DNA from: Megalopta genalis
Taxonomy: Eukaryota > Arthropoda > Insecta > Hymenoptera > Halictidae
Assembly (NCBI RefSeq): GCF_051020955.1
Contig: NW_027476866.1
Coordinates: 62,001 to 126,000 of the forward strand
Direction: 5' to 3'
DNA: 64,000 nt
The notes under the pieces are model-generated. The model searched no databases, was not told where the DNA came from, and worked only from the letters and a program-made list of their open reading frames with translations. Shown piece after piece: positions 13,621-25,983 of the stretch. The position numbers and the translations under genes were made by a program. The stretch's first letter is position 1; the number at the start of each line of letters is the position of its first letter.

Positions 13621-14459
13621 TATAGCTTCAAATGCAAACGAAACAAACGAGTTAGCTTCATATCCAAGCAAAACACATGATTTAGCTTCAAATCAATTCG
13701 AAGTAGAAGGATTAGCTTCAAATCCATGCGACACAAATGATTCAGCATCAGGTACATGCGATATAAGTGATATAGCTTCATATGCAGACGAAACAAAAGA
13801 GATATCTCCAAATCCAAGCAAATCGCATGATTTAGCTCCAAATCAATGCGATATAGAACGATTAGCTTCAAATCCATGCGAAACAAATGATTTAGCTTCA
13901 AACACGTGGGGTATAAGTGATATAGCTTCAAATCCAGACGAAGCAAACGACTGAGCTTCAAATCCAAGCGAAACACATGATTCAGCTGCAAATAAATGCG
14001 ATATAGAAGATTTAGCATCAAATCCGTGCGACACAAATGATTTAACATCAAATAGTTGCGATATAAGTGAAATAGCTTCAAATGCAGACGAAACAAACTG
14101 GATAGCATCAAATCCAAGCGAAACACATGATTTAACTTCAAATCAATGCGATGTAGAAGGTTTAGCTTCTAATCCACGCGAAACACATGATTTAGCTTCA
14201 AATCAATGCGATATAGAATGTTTAGCTTCAAATCCATGCAACACAAACGATATAGCTTCAGATACTTGCGATATAAGAGATATAGCTTCAAGTGGAGACG
14301 AAACAAACGAGTTATCTTCATATCCAAGCGAAACACATGATTTAGCTTCAAATCAATTCGAAGTAGAAGGATTATCTTCAAATCTATGCGAAACAAATCA
14401 TTTAACGTCAGATAGTTGCAATATAAGTGATATAGCTTCAAATGCTGACGAAACAAACG

Positions 14460-16330
14460 AGATAGCTTCAAATCCAAGCGAAACACATGATTTAGCTTTA
14501 AATCAATGCGATGTAGAAGGTTTAGTTTCAAATCCATGCGAAACAAATGATTTAGCTTCAAACACTTGGGATATAAGTGATATAGCTTCAAATGCAGACG
14601 AAACAAACGAGTTAGATTCAAATCCATGCGAAATAAACGATTTAGCTGCAAATCAATGCGATGTAGAAGATTTAGCTTCAAATCCATGCGAAACAAATGA
14701 TTTAACATCAGATAGTTGCGATATAAGTGATATAGCTTCAAATGCAGACGAAACAAACGAGTTAGCTTCATAACCAAGCGAAACACATGATTTAGCTGCA
14801 AATCAATGCGATGTAGAAGATTTAGCTCCAAATCCATGCGAAACAAATGATTTAGCATCTTATAGTTGCGATGTAAGTGATATAGCTTCAAATTCAGACG
14901 AAACAAACCAGTTAGCTTCATATCCAAGACAAACACATGATTGAGCTTCAAATCAATGGTATGTAGAAGGTTTAGCTTCAAATCCATGCGACACAAATGA
15001 ATAAGCTTCAGATGCTTGCGATATAAGTGATATAGCTTCAAATGCGGACGAAACAACGAGATAGCTTCATATCCTAGCGAAACACATGATCCAGCTTCAA
15101 ATCAATGCGATGTAGAAGGATTAGATTCAAATCCATGCGAAACAAATGATTTAGCATCAGACAACTAAGATGTAAGTGATATAGCATCAAATGCAGGAGA
15201 AACAAACGAGTTAGCCTCAAATCCATGCAAAACAGATGATTATGCTTCAAATTAATGCGATGTAGAAGGTTTAGCTTCAAATCCATGCGACACAAATGAT
15301 TTAGCTTCAGATACTAGCGATATAAGAGATATAGCTTCAAATGCAGACGAAACAAACGAGTTAGCTTCATATCCAAGCGAAACACATGACTTAGCTTTAA
15401 ATCAATGCGATGTAGATGGTTTAGCTTCACATCCATGCGAAACAAATGATTTAGCTTCAGATACTTGCGATAATAGATATAGCTTCAAATTCAGACGAAA
15501 CAAACGAGTTAGCTTCATATCCATGGGATACACATGATTTAGCTTTAAATAAATGCGATGTAGAAGGTTTAGCTTCAAATCCATGCGAAAAAAATGATTT
15601 AGCTTCAAATCAATGCGATATAAAAGGTTTAGCTTCACATCCATGCGAAACAAATTATTTAGCTTCAGATACTTGCGATATAAGAGATATAGCTTCAAAT
15701 TCAGACCAAACAAACGAGTTAGCTTCATATCCAAGCGAAACACATGATTTAGCTTTTTAATCAAGGCGATGTAGAAGGTTTAGCTTCATATCCATGCGAA
15801 ACAAATGATTTAGCTTCAAACACTTGGGATATAAGTGATATAGCTTCAAATGCAGACGAAACAAACGAGTTAGATTCAAATCCATGCGAAACAAACGATT
15901 TAGCTGCAAATCAATGCGATGTAGAAGATTTAGCTTCAAATCCATGCGAAACAAATGATTTAACATCAGATAGTGGCGATATAAGTGATATAGCTTCAAA
16001 TGAAGACGAAACAAACGAGTTAGCTTCATATCCAAGCAAAACACATGATTTAGCTGCAAATCAATGCGATGTAGAAGATTTAGCTCCAAATCCATGCCAA
16101 ACAAATGATTTAGCATCTGATATTTGCGATGTAATTGATATAGCTTCAAATGCAGGCGAAACAAATGAGATAGTTCCAAATCCATGCGAAACAAACGATT
16201 TAGCTGCAAATCAATGCGATGTAGAATATTTAGCTTCAAATCCATGCGAAACAAATGATTTAACATCAGATAGTGGCGATATAAGTGATATAGCTTCAAA
16301 TGCACACGAAACAAACGAGTTAGCTTCATA
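14460..16330. repeat. Dispersed duplication, copy 1 (matches about 19,800-21,320)
   Basis: This 1.9-kb segment shares a series of rare variants, in the same order, with about 19,800-21,320. They are the TAA in GCTTCATAACCAAGCG (14,770 and 20,108), GACAACTAAGATGTAAG (15,161 and 20,350), the shortened TTGCGATAATAGATATAGC (15,465 and about 20,655) and AGCTTTTTAATCAAGGCG (15,751 and 21,090). The offset changes from 5,338 to 5,189 and back to 5,339, so one copy lacks a 149-bp HOR that is restored further on. Individual monomers have thus been gained or lost since duplication. Confidence 0.75.
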
Positions 16331-17200
16331 TCTATGCGATGAAGAAGGTTTAGCTTCAAATCCACGCGTAATACATGATTTATCTTCAAATCAATGCGAT
16401 ATAGAAGGTTTAGCTTCAAATTCATGCGAAGCAAATGATTGAGCTTCAAATCAATTCGAAGTAGAAGGATTAGCTTCAAATCTATGCGATACAAATGATT
16501 TAGCATCATATACATGCGATATAAGTGATATAGATTCAAATGCAGGAGAAACAAACGAGTTAGCTTCAAATCCAAGTGAATCACATGATTTAGCTACAAA
16601 TGAATACGATATAGAAGGTTTAGCTTCAAATCCATGCGAAACAAATGATTTATCATCAGATAGTTGCGATATAAGTGATATAGCTTCAAATGCAGGGGAA
16701 ACAAACGAGTTAGCTACAAATCCATACAAAACACGTGATTAAGCTTCAAATCAATGCTATGTAGAAACTTTAGCTTCAAATCCATGCGAAACAAATGATT
16801 TAGCTTCAAACACTTGGGATATAAGTGATCTAGCTTCAAATGCAGACGAAACAAACGAGTTAGATTCAAATCCATGCGAAACAAATGATTTAACATCAGA
16901 TAGTTGCGATATAAGTGATATAGCTTCAAATGCAGACGAAAAAAACGAGATAGCTTCAAATCCAAGCGAAACACATGACTTAGCTTCAAATCAATGCGAT
17001 GTAGAAGGTTTAGCGTCAAATACACGCCAAACACATGATTTAGCTTCAAATCAATGCGATATAGAAGGTTTAGCTTCAAATCCATGCGACACAAATGATA
17101 TAGCTTCAGATACTTGCGATATAAGAGATATAGCTTGATATGCAGACGAAACAAACGAGTTAGCTTCAAATCCTAACGAAACACATGATTTAGCATCAAA

Positions 17201-19216
17201 TCAATGCGATGTAGAAGGTTTAGCTTCAAATCCAAGCGAAAAAAATGATTTAGCTTCAAACACTTTGAGATATAAGTGATATAGCTTCAAACGCAGACGA
17301 AACAAACGAGTTAGATTCAAATCCAAGCGAAACACATGATTCAGCTGCAAATAAATGCGATATAGAAGATTTAGCTTCAAATCCGTGCGACACAAATGAT
17401 TTAACATCAAATAGTTGCGATATAAGTGATATAGCTTCAAATGCAGACGAAACAAACTAGATAGGATCAAATCCAAGCGAAACACATGATTTAGCTTCAA
17501 ATCAATGCGATGTAGAAGGTTTAGCTTCAAATCCACGCGAAACACATGATTTAGCTTCAAATCAATGCGATATATAATGGTTAGCTTCAAATCCATGCGA
17601 CACAAACGATATAGCTTCAGATACTTGCGATATAAGAGATATAGCTTCAAGTGGAGACGAAACAAACGAGTTAGCTTCATATCCAAGCGAAACACATGAT
17701 TTAGCTTCAAATCAATTCGAAGTAGAAGGATTATCTTCAAATCTATGCGAAACAAATGATTTAACGTCAGATGGTTGCAATATAAGTGATATAGCTTCAA
17801 ATGCAGACGAAACAAACGAGTTAGCTTCATATCCAAGCGAAACACATGATTTAGCTTTAAATCAATGCGATGTAGAAGGTTTATCTTCACATCCATGCGG
17901 AACAAATGATTTAGCTTCTGATACTTGCGATATAAGAGATATAGCTTTAAATTCAGACGAAACAAATGAGTTAGCTTCATATCCAAGCCAAACACATGAT
18001 TTAGCTTCAAATCAATTCGAAGTAGAAGGATTAGCTTCAAATCTATGCGATACAAATGATTTAGCATCAGATACATGCGATATAAGTGATACAGCTTCAA
18101 CTGCAGACGAAGCAAACGAGTGAGCTTCAAATCCATGCGAAACAAATGATTTAGCTTCAAACACTTGGGATATAAGTGATATAGCTTCAAATGCAGACGA
18201 AACAATCGAGTTAGATTCAAATCCATGCGAAACAAACGATTTAGATGCAAATCAATGCGATGTAGAAGATTTAGCTTCAAATCCATGCGAAACAAATGAT
18301 TTAACATCAGATAGTTGCGATATAAGTGATATAGCTTCAAATGCAGACGAAACAAATGAGATAGTTCCAAATCCAAGCGAAACACATGATTTACCTTCAA
18401 ATCAATGCGATGTAGAAGGTTTAGCTTCAAATCCACGCGAAACACATGATTTAGCTTCAAATCAATGCGATGTAGAAGGTTTAGCTTCAAATCCACGCGA
18501 AACACATGATTAAGCTTCAAATCAATGCGATATAAAAGGTTTAACTTCAAATCCATGCGACAAAAATGATATAGCTTCAGATACTTGCGATATAAGAGAT
18601 ATAGCTTCAAATGCAGACGAAACAAACGAGTTAGCTTCATATCCAAGCGAAACACATGATTTAGGTGCAAATCAGTGCGATGTAGAAGATTTAGCTCCAA
18701 ATCCATGCGAAATAAATGATTTAGCATCTGATAGTTGCGATGTAAGTGATATAGCTTCAAATGCAGGAGAAACAAATGAGATAGTTTCAAATCCAAACGA
18801 AACACATGATTTAGCTTCAAATCAATGCGATGTAGAAAGTTTAGCTTCAAATCCACGCGAAACACATGATTTAGCTTCAAATCAATGCGATATAAAAGGT
18901 TTAGCTTCACATCCATGCGAAACAAATGATTTAGCTTCAGATACTTGCGATATAAGAGATATAGCTTCAAATTCAGACGAAACAAACGAGTTAGCTTCAT
19001 ATCCAAGGCAAACACATGATTTAGCTTCAAATCAATTCGAAGTAGAAGGATTAGCTTCAAATCTATGCGATACGAATGATTTAGCATCAGATACATGCGA
19101 TATAAGTGATATAGCTGCAACTGCAGGAGAAACAAACGAGTTAGCTTCAAATCCATGCAAAACACATGATTATGCTTCAAATCAATGCTATGTAGAAGGT
19201 TTAGCTTCAAATCCAT
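17201..19216 (-). other. Longest ATG-started open frame (671 codons), probably not a gene
   Basis: This is the longest ATG-to-stop frame on either strand. It reads as a decapeptide repeat of the form L-K-L-N-H-L-F-R-M-D, rich in Leu, Arg, Lys, His and Asn, with no domain or signal peptide I recognise. Every monomer offers an in-frame ATG (the complement of CCATGCG), so the chosen start is arbitrary. Its end is simply the first mutated monomer that makes a stop. In this frame only about three codons of the monomer (two TTG, one AAG) are one change from a stop, which explains why long ORFs persist without selection. I saw no ribosome-binding or splice context that would favour expression. Confidence 0.15.
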
Positions 19217-19799
19217 GCGTCACAAATGAATAAGCTTCAGATACTTGCGATATAAGTGATATAGCTTCAAATGCAGACGAAACAACGAGTTAGCTTCATA
19301 TACAAGCGACACACATGATTTAGCTGCAAATCAATGTGATGTAGAAGATTTAGCTCCAAATCCATGCGAAACAAATGATTTAACATCTGATAGTTGCGAT
19401 GTAAGTGATATAGCTTCAAATGCAGGCGAAACAAATGAGATAGTTTCAAATTCAAGCGAAACACATGATTTAGCTTCAAATCAATGCGATGTAGAATCTT
19501 TAGCTTCAAATCCACGCGTAACACATGATTTGGCTTCAAATCAATGCGATATAAAAGGTTTAGCTTCACATCCATGCGAAACAAATGATTTAGCTTCAGA
19601 TACTTGCGATATAAGCGATATAGCTTCAAATTCAGACGAAACAAACGAGTTAGCTTCATATCCAAGCCAAACACATGATTTAGCTTCAAATCAATTCGAA
19701 GTAGAAGGATTAGCTTCAAATCCATGCGATACAAATGATTTACCTTCAGATACTTGCGATATAAGAGATATAGCTTCAAATGCAGACCAAACAAACGAG

Positions 19800-21320
19800 T
19801 TAGCTTCATATCCAAGCGAAACACATGATTTAGCTTTAAATCAATGCGATGTAGAAGGTTTAGCTTCAAATCCATGCGAAACAAATGATTTAGCTTCAAA
19901 CACTTGGGATATAAGTGATATAGCTTCAAATGCAGACGAAACAAACGAGTTAGATTCAAATCCATGCGAAATAAACGATTTAGCTGCAAATCAATGCGAT
20001 GTAGAAGATTTAGCTTCAAATCCATGCGAAACAAATGATTTAACATCAGATAGTTGCGATATAAGTGATATAGCTTCAAATGCAGACGAAACAAACGAGT
20101 TAGCTTCATAACCAAGCGAAACACATGATTTAGCTGCAAATCAATGCGATGTAGAATATTTAGCTCCAAATCCATGCGAAACAAATGATTTAGCATCTGA
20201 TAGTTGCGATGTAAGTGATATAGCTTCAAATTCAGACGAAACAAACCAGTTAGCTTCATATCCAAGACAAACACATGATTGAGCTTCAAATTAATTCGAA
20301 GTAGAAGGATTAGATTCAAATCCATGCGAAACAAATGATTTAGCATCAGACAACTAAGATGTAAGTGATATAGCATCAAATGCAGGAGAAACAAACGAGT
20401 TAGCCTCAAATCCATGCAAAACAGATGATTATGCTTCAAATTAATGCGATGTAGAAGGTTTAGCTTCAAATCCATGCGACACAAATGATTTAGCTTCAGA
20501 TACTAGCGATATAAGAGATATAGCTTCAAATGCAGACGAAACAAACGAGTTAGCTTCATATCCAAGCGAAACACATGACTTAGCTTTAAATCAATGCGAT
20601 GTAGATGGTTTAGCTTCACATCCATGCGAAACAAATGATTTAGCTTCAGATACTTGCGATAATAGATATAGCTTCAAATTCAGACGAAACAAACGAGTTA
20701 GCTTCATATCCAAGGGATACACATGATTTAGCTTTAAATAAATGCGATGTAGAAGGTTTTGCTTCAAATCCATGCGAAAAAAATGATTTAGCTTCAAATC
20801 AATGCGATATAAAAGGTTTAGCTTCACATCCATGCGAAACAAATGATTTAGCTTCAGATACTAGCGATATAAGAGATATAGCCTCAAATTCAGACCAAAC
20901 AAACGAGTTAGCTTCATATCCAAGCCAAACACATGATTTAGCTTCAAATCAATTCGAAGTAGAAGGATTAGCTTCAAATCCATGCGATACAAATGATTTA
21001 CCTTCAGATACTTTCGATATAAGGGATATAGCTTCAAATGCAGACGAAACAAACGAGTTAGCTTCATATCCAAGCGAAACACATGATTTAGCTTTTTAAT
21101 CAAGGCGATGTAGAAGGTTTAGCTTCAAATCCATGCGAAACAAATGATTTAGCTTCAAACACTTGGGATATAAGTGATATAGCTTCAAATGCAGACGAAA
21201 CAAACGAGTTAGATTCAAATCCATGCGAAACAAACGATTTAGCTGCAAATCAATGCGATGTAGAAGATTTAGCTTCAAATCCATGCGAAACAAATGATTT
21301 AACATCAGATAGTGGCGATA
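19800..21320. repeat. Dispersed duplication, copy 2 (matches about 14,460-16,330)
   Basis: Second copy of the segment described at 14,460-16,330, separated from it by about 3.5 kb of other HOR units. The shared TAA-, TAG- and deletion-bearing monomers show common descent rather than independent mutation. It runs directly into the 1,320-bp duplication at about 21,328. Confidence 0.75.
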
Positions 21321-21327
21321 TAAGTGA

Positions 21328-22647
21328 TATAGCTTCAAATGCAGACGAAACAAACGAGTTAGCTTCATATCCAAGCGATACACATCATTTAGCTTTAAAT
21401 CAATGCGATGTAGAAGGTTTAGCTTCAAATCCATGCGAAACAAATGATTTAGCTTCAAACACTTGGGATATAAGTGATATAGCTTCAAATGCAGACGAAA
21501 CAAACGAGTTAGATTCAAATCCGTGCGAAACAAACGATTTAGCTGCAAATCAATGCGATGTAGAAGATTTAGCTTCAAATCCATGCGAAACAAATGATTT
21601 AACATCAGATAGTGGCGATATAAGTGATGTAGCTTCAAATGCAGGCGAAACAAATGAGTTAGCTTCATATCCAAGGCAAACACATGATTTAGCTTCAAAT
21701 CAATTCGAGGTAGAAGGATTAGCTTCAAATCTATGCAATACGAATGATTTAGCATCAGATACATGCGATATAAGTGATATAGCTTCAACTGCAGGAGAAA
21801 CAAACCAGTTAGCTTCAAATCCATGCGAAACAAACGATTTAGCTGCAAACCAATGCGATGTAGAAGATTTAGCTTCAAATCCATGCGAAACAAATGATTT
21901 AACATCAGATAGTGGCGATATAAGTGATATAGCTTCAAATGCAGACGAAACAAACGAGTTAGCTTCATATCCAAGCAAAACACATGATTTAGCTACAAAT
22001 CAATGCGATGTAGAAGATTTAGCTCCAAATCCATGCGAAACAAATGATTTAGCATCTGATAGTTGCGATGTAATTGATATAGCTTCAAATGCAGGCGAAA
22101 CAAATGAGATAGTTTCAAATCCATGCGAAACAAACGATTTAGCTGCAATTCAATGCGATGTAGAAGATTTAGCTTCAAATCCATGCGAAACAAATGATTT
22201 AACATCAGATAGTGGCGATATAAGTGATATAGCTTCAAATGCAGACGAAGCAAACGAGTTAGCTTCATATCCAAGCAAAACACATGATTTAGCTGCAAAT
22301 CAATGCGATGTAGAAGATTTAGCTCCAAATCCATGCGAAACAAATGATTTAGCATCTGATATTTGCGATGTAATTGATATAGCTTCAAATGCAGGCGAAA
22401 CAAATGAGATAGTTCCAAATCCATGCGAAACAAACGATTTAGCTGCAAATCAATGCGATGTAGAAGATTTAGCTTCAAATCCATGCGAAACAAATGATTT
22501 AACATCAGATAGTGGCGATATAAGTGATATAGCTTCAAATGCAGACGAAACAAACGAGTTAGCTTCATATCTATGCGATGTAGAAGGTTTAGCTTCAAAT
22601 CCATGCGATACAAATGATTTACCTTCAGATACTTTCGATATAAGAGA
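21328..22647. repeat. 1,320-bp tandem duplication, copy 1
   Basis: A 44-monomer block, repeated directly at 22,648. TACACATCATTTAGC (21,380 and 22,700) and AGCTGCAATTCAATGCG (22,141 and 23,461) recur 1,320 bases apart. I saw only two differences over about 1,240 bases: CAAACCAG against CAAACGAG (21,806 and 23,126) and GCAAACCAATG against GCAAATCAATG (21,850 and 23,170). The last about 77 bases of this copy have no counterpart after copy 2. The period is a multiple of 3, so the + frame stays open through both. Confidence 0.88.
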
Positions 22648-23890
22648 TATAGCTTCAAATGCAGACGAAACAAACGAGTTAGCTTCATATCCAAGCGATA
22701 CACATCATTTAGCTTTAAATCAATGCGATGTAGAAGGTTTAGCTTCAAATCCATGCGAAACAAATGATTTAGCTTCAAACACTTGGGATATAAGTGATAT
22801 AGCTTCAAATGCAGACGAAACAAACGAGTTAGATTCAAATCCGTGCGAAACAAACGATTTAGCTGCAAATCAATGCGATGTAGAAGATTTAGCTTCAAAT
22901 CCATGCGAAACAAATGATTTAACATCAGATAGTGGCGATATAAGTGATGTAGCTTCAAATGCAGGCGAAACAAATGAGTTAGCTTCATATCCAAGGCAAA
23001 CACATGATTTAGCTTCAAATCAATTCGAGGTAGAAGGATTAGCTTCAAATCTATGCAATACGAATGATTTAGCATCAGATACATGCGATATAAGTGATAT
23101 AGCTTCAACTGCAGGAGAAACAAACGAGTTAGCTTCAAATCCATGCGAAACAAACGATTTAGCTGCAAATCAATGCGATGTAGAAGATTTAGCTTCAAAT
23201 CCATGCGAAACAAATGATTTAACATCAGATAGTGGCGATATAAGTGATATAGCTTCAAATGCAGACGAAACAAACGAGTTAGCTTCATATCCAAGCAAAA
23301 CACATGATTTAGCTACAAATCAATGCGATGTAGAAGATTTAGCTCCAAATCCATGCGAAACAAATGATTTAGCATCTGATAGTTGCGATGTAATTGATAT
23401 AGCTTCAAATGCAGGCGAAACAAATGAGATAGTTTCAAATCCATGCGAAACAAACGATTTAGCTGCAATTCAATGCGATGTAGAAGATTTAGCTTCAAAT
23501 CCATGCGAAACAAATGATTTAACATCAGATAGTGGCGATATAAGTGATATAGCTTCAAATGCAGACGAAGCAAACGAGTTAGCTTCATATCCAAGCAAAA
23601 CACATGATTTAGCTGCAAATCAATGCGATGTAGAAGATTTAGCTCCAAATCCATGCGAAACAAATGATTTAGCATCTGATATTTGCGATGTAATTGATAT
23701 AGCTTCAAATGCAGGCGAAACAAATGAGATAGTTCCAAATCCATGCGAAACAAACGATTTAGCTGCAAATCAATGCGATGTAGAAGATTTAGCTTCAAAT
23801 CCATGCGAAACAAATGATTTAACATCAGATAGTGGCGATATAAGTGATATAGCTTCAAATGCAGACGAAACAAACGAGTTAGCTTCATAT
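22648..23890. repeat. 1,320-bp tandem duplication, copy 2
   Basis: Second copy of 21,328-22,570, ending near 23,890, where CATATCCAAGCGAAGCACATG replaces CATATCTATGCGATGTAGAAG. The low divergence makes this one of the youngest duplications in the window. Confidence 0.88.
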
Positions 23891-24449
23891 CCAAGCGAAG
23901 CACATGATTTAGCTGCAAATCAATGCGATGTAGAATCTTTAGCTTCATATCCAAGCCAAACATATGATTTAGCTTCAAATCAATGCTATGTAGAAGGTTT
24001 AGCTTCAAATCCTTGCGACACAAATGATTTAGCTTCAGATACTTGCGATATAATTGATATAGCTTCAAATGCAAACGAAACAAACGAGTTAGCTTCATAT
24101 CTAAGCGAAACACATGATTTAGCTTTAAATAAATGCGATGTAGAAGGTTTAGCTTCAAATCCATGCGAAACAAATGATTTAGCTTCAAACACTTGGGATA
24201 TAAGTGATATAGCTTCAAATTCAGATGAAACAAACGATTTATCTTCAAATCCATGCGAAACACATGATTTAGGTGCAAATCAATGCGATGTAGGAGATTT
24301 AGCTTCAAATCCATGCGAAACAAATGATTTAGCTTCAGATACTTGCGATATAAGAGATATAGCTTCAAATTCAGACGAATCAAACGAGTTAGCTTCAAAT
24401 CTATGCGATGTAGAAGGTTTAGCTTCAAATCCATGCGAAAGCAATGATT

Positions 24450-24960
24450 GAGCTTCAGATACTTGCATTATAAGTGATATAGGATCAAATGCAAACGAAA
24501 CAAACGAGTTAGCTTCAAATCCAAGAGAATCACATGCCTTATCTTCAAATCAATGCGATTTAGAATCTTTAGCTTCATATCAATGCGAAACAAATGATTT
24601 AGCACAGGAACTTGCGATATAAGTGATATAGCTTCAAATGCATGGTAAACAAACGAGTTAGCTTCAAATCCATGAGAAACACATGATTTTGCTGCAAATC
24701 AATGCGATGAAGACGGTTTCGCTTCAAATCCATGCGAAACAAATGATTTAGCATCAGATACATGTGATATAAATGATATAGCTTCTAATGCATACGAAAC
24801 AAACGAGTTAGCTTCAAATCAATGCCAAACACATAATTTAGATTCAAATTCATGGGAAATACATGGTTCCGCTTAATATTTGTGCGAAAAAATGGTTCAG
24901 CTTGAAATACTTGTGATGTACATGATGTAGGTTCAACTGCATGTGATACAAACGTGTTAG
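24450..24960. repeat. Strongly diverged monomers
   Basis: This half-kilobase departs furthest from the consensus. Examples are GCACAGGAACTTGCG (24,601), GCATGGTAAACAAACG (24,640), GAAGACGGTTTCGCTTC (24,709), GGTTCCGCTTAATATTTGTG (24,865), GGTTCAGCTTGAAATACTTG (24,894) and GATGTAGGTTCAACTGCATG (24,923). The 30-base spacing is still visible. No close second copy was seen elsewhere. It separates the 3.3-kb homogeneous stretch on its left from family II repeats on its right. Divergence suggests old monomers that have escaped recent homogenisation. Confidence 0.75.
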
Positions 24961-25983
24961 CTTCAAATCCATGCGAAACAAATGATTTAGCTTCAAACAC
25001 TTGGGATATAAGTGATATAGCTTCAAATGCAGACGAAACAAACGAGTTAGATTCAAATCCATGCGAAACAAACGATTTAGCTGCAAATCAATGCGATGTA
25101 GAAGATTTAGCTTCAAATCCATGCGAAACAAATGATTTAACATCAGATAGTGGCGATATAAGTGATATAGCTGCAAATGCAGACCAAACAAACGAGTTAG
25201 CTTCATATCTATGCGATGTAGAAGGTTTAGCTTCAAATCCATGCGATACAAATGATTTACCTTCAGATACTTTCGATATAAGAGATATAGCTTCAAATGC
25301 AGACGAAACAAACGAGTTAGCTTCAAATCCGTGCGAAGCACATGATTCAGATTCAAATCAATGGTATGTAGAAGGTTTAGCTTCAAATCCATGCGACACA
25401 AATGAATAAGCTTCAGATCCTTGCGATATAAGTGATATAGCTTCAAATGCGGACGAAACAACGAGTTAGCTTCATATCCAAGCGAAACACATGATCCAGC
25501 TTCAAATCAATGCGATGTAGAAGGTTTAGCTTCAAATCTATGCGACACAAATGATATAGCTTCAGATACTTGCGATATAAGAGATATAGCTTCAAATGCA
25601 GACGAAAAAACGAGTTAGCTTCATATCCATGCGAAGCACATGATTTAGCTTCAAATCAATTCGAAGTAGAAGGATTAGCTTCAAATCTATGCGATACAAA
25701 TGATTTAGCATCAGATACATGCGATATAAGTGATATAGATTCAAATACAGGAGAAACAAACGAGTTAGCTTCAAATCCATGCGAATCACATGATTTAACT
25801 ACAAATGAATGCGATATAGAAGGATTAGCTTCAAATCCATGCGAAACAAATGATTTAGCTTCAAACACGTGGGATATAAGTGATATAGCTTCAAATGCAG
25901 ACGAAGCAAACGAGTGAGCTTCAAATCCATGCGACACAAATGATTTACTTTCAAACGCTTGGGATATATGTGATATAGCTTCA

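Larger units (their letters stand above)
13620..24440. repeat. 150-bp higher-order repeat, A-B-C-D-E monomer order, family II
   Basis: This is the clearest stretch of the five-monomer higher-order repeat. In + strand translation the five 10-residue monomers are DLASNQCDVE, GLASNPCETN, DLASDTCDIS (or NTWDIS), DIASNADETN and ELASNPCETH (or YPSETH), then A again. Monomers of the same type 150 bp apart are far more alike than adjacent monomers, which is the signature of a higher-order repeat. Good examples are 19,530-20,100 and 22,440-22,590. Some units lack one monomer, giving 120-bp units, so larger periods are multiples of 30 but often not of 150. Interruptions include TAA or TGA variants near 14,770, 15,000, 15,166 and 18,511. 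Confidence 0.9.
21092..24451 (+). other. 1,119-codon stop-free + strand frame without any ATG seen
   Basis: Reading GGT TTA GCT TCA AAT from 21,116, the frame is open from just after the TAG at 21,089-21,091 to the TGA at 24,449-24,451, that is 1,119 codons. It would encode about 112 acidic decapeptides of the type D-L-A-S-N-P-C-E-T-N, with one Cys in most repeats. No in-frame ATG was seen, because the repeat carries ATG only in the other frames. No insertion or deletion breaks the 60-base phase over this span. It could be an internal exon-like piece of a repeat protein or a chance consequence of recent homogenisation. The frame is closed by many stops on both sides (for example 18,121, 18,511, 19,231 and 20,108), and I favour chance. 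Confidence 0.25.

Noticed and set aside
16451..16729. - strand frame of the FEAKSFVSHG type (also at 21,700, 24,280, 25,656 and elsewhere) as small surface proteins
   Set aside because: This frame meets a TGA about once per 150-bp HOR, where CAATGCG monomers occur, so only short pieces stay open. They are shadows of the repeat.
19530..20111. + strand 193-codon ORF starting at ATGGCTTCAAATC as a gene
   Set aside because: Its ATG is a chance change of TTGGCT/TTAGCT type in one monomer, and its stop (CATAACC) is a variant also seen at 14,770. It is one open interval of the DLASN frame.
24840..24960. Insertion of foreign or mobile DNA in the diverged island
   Set aside because: The 30-base spacing and fragments of the core (GGTTCAGCTTGAAAT, GTAGGTTCAACTGC) can still be followed, and no terminal repeats or target duplications are visible. 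It is diverged satellite.
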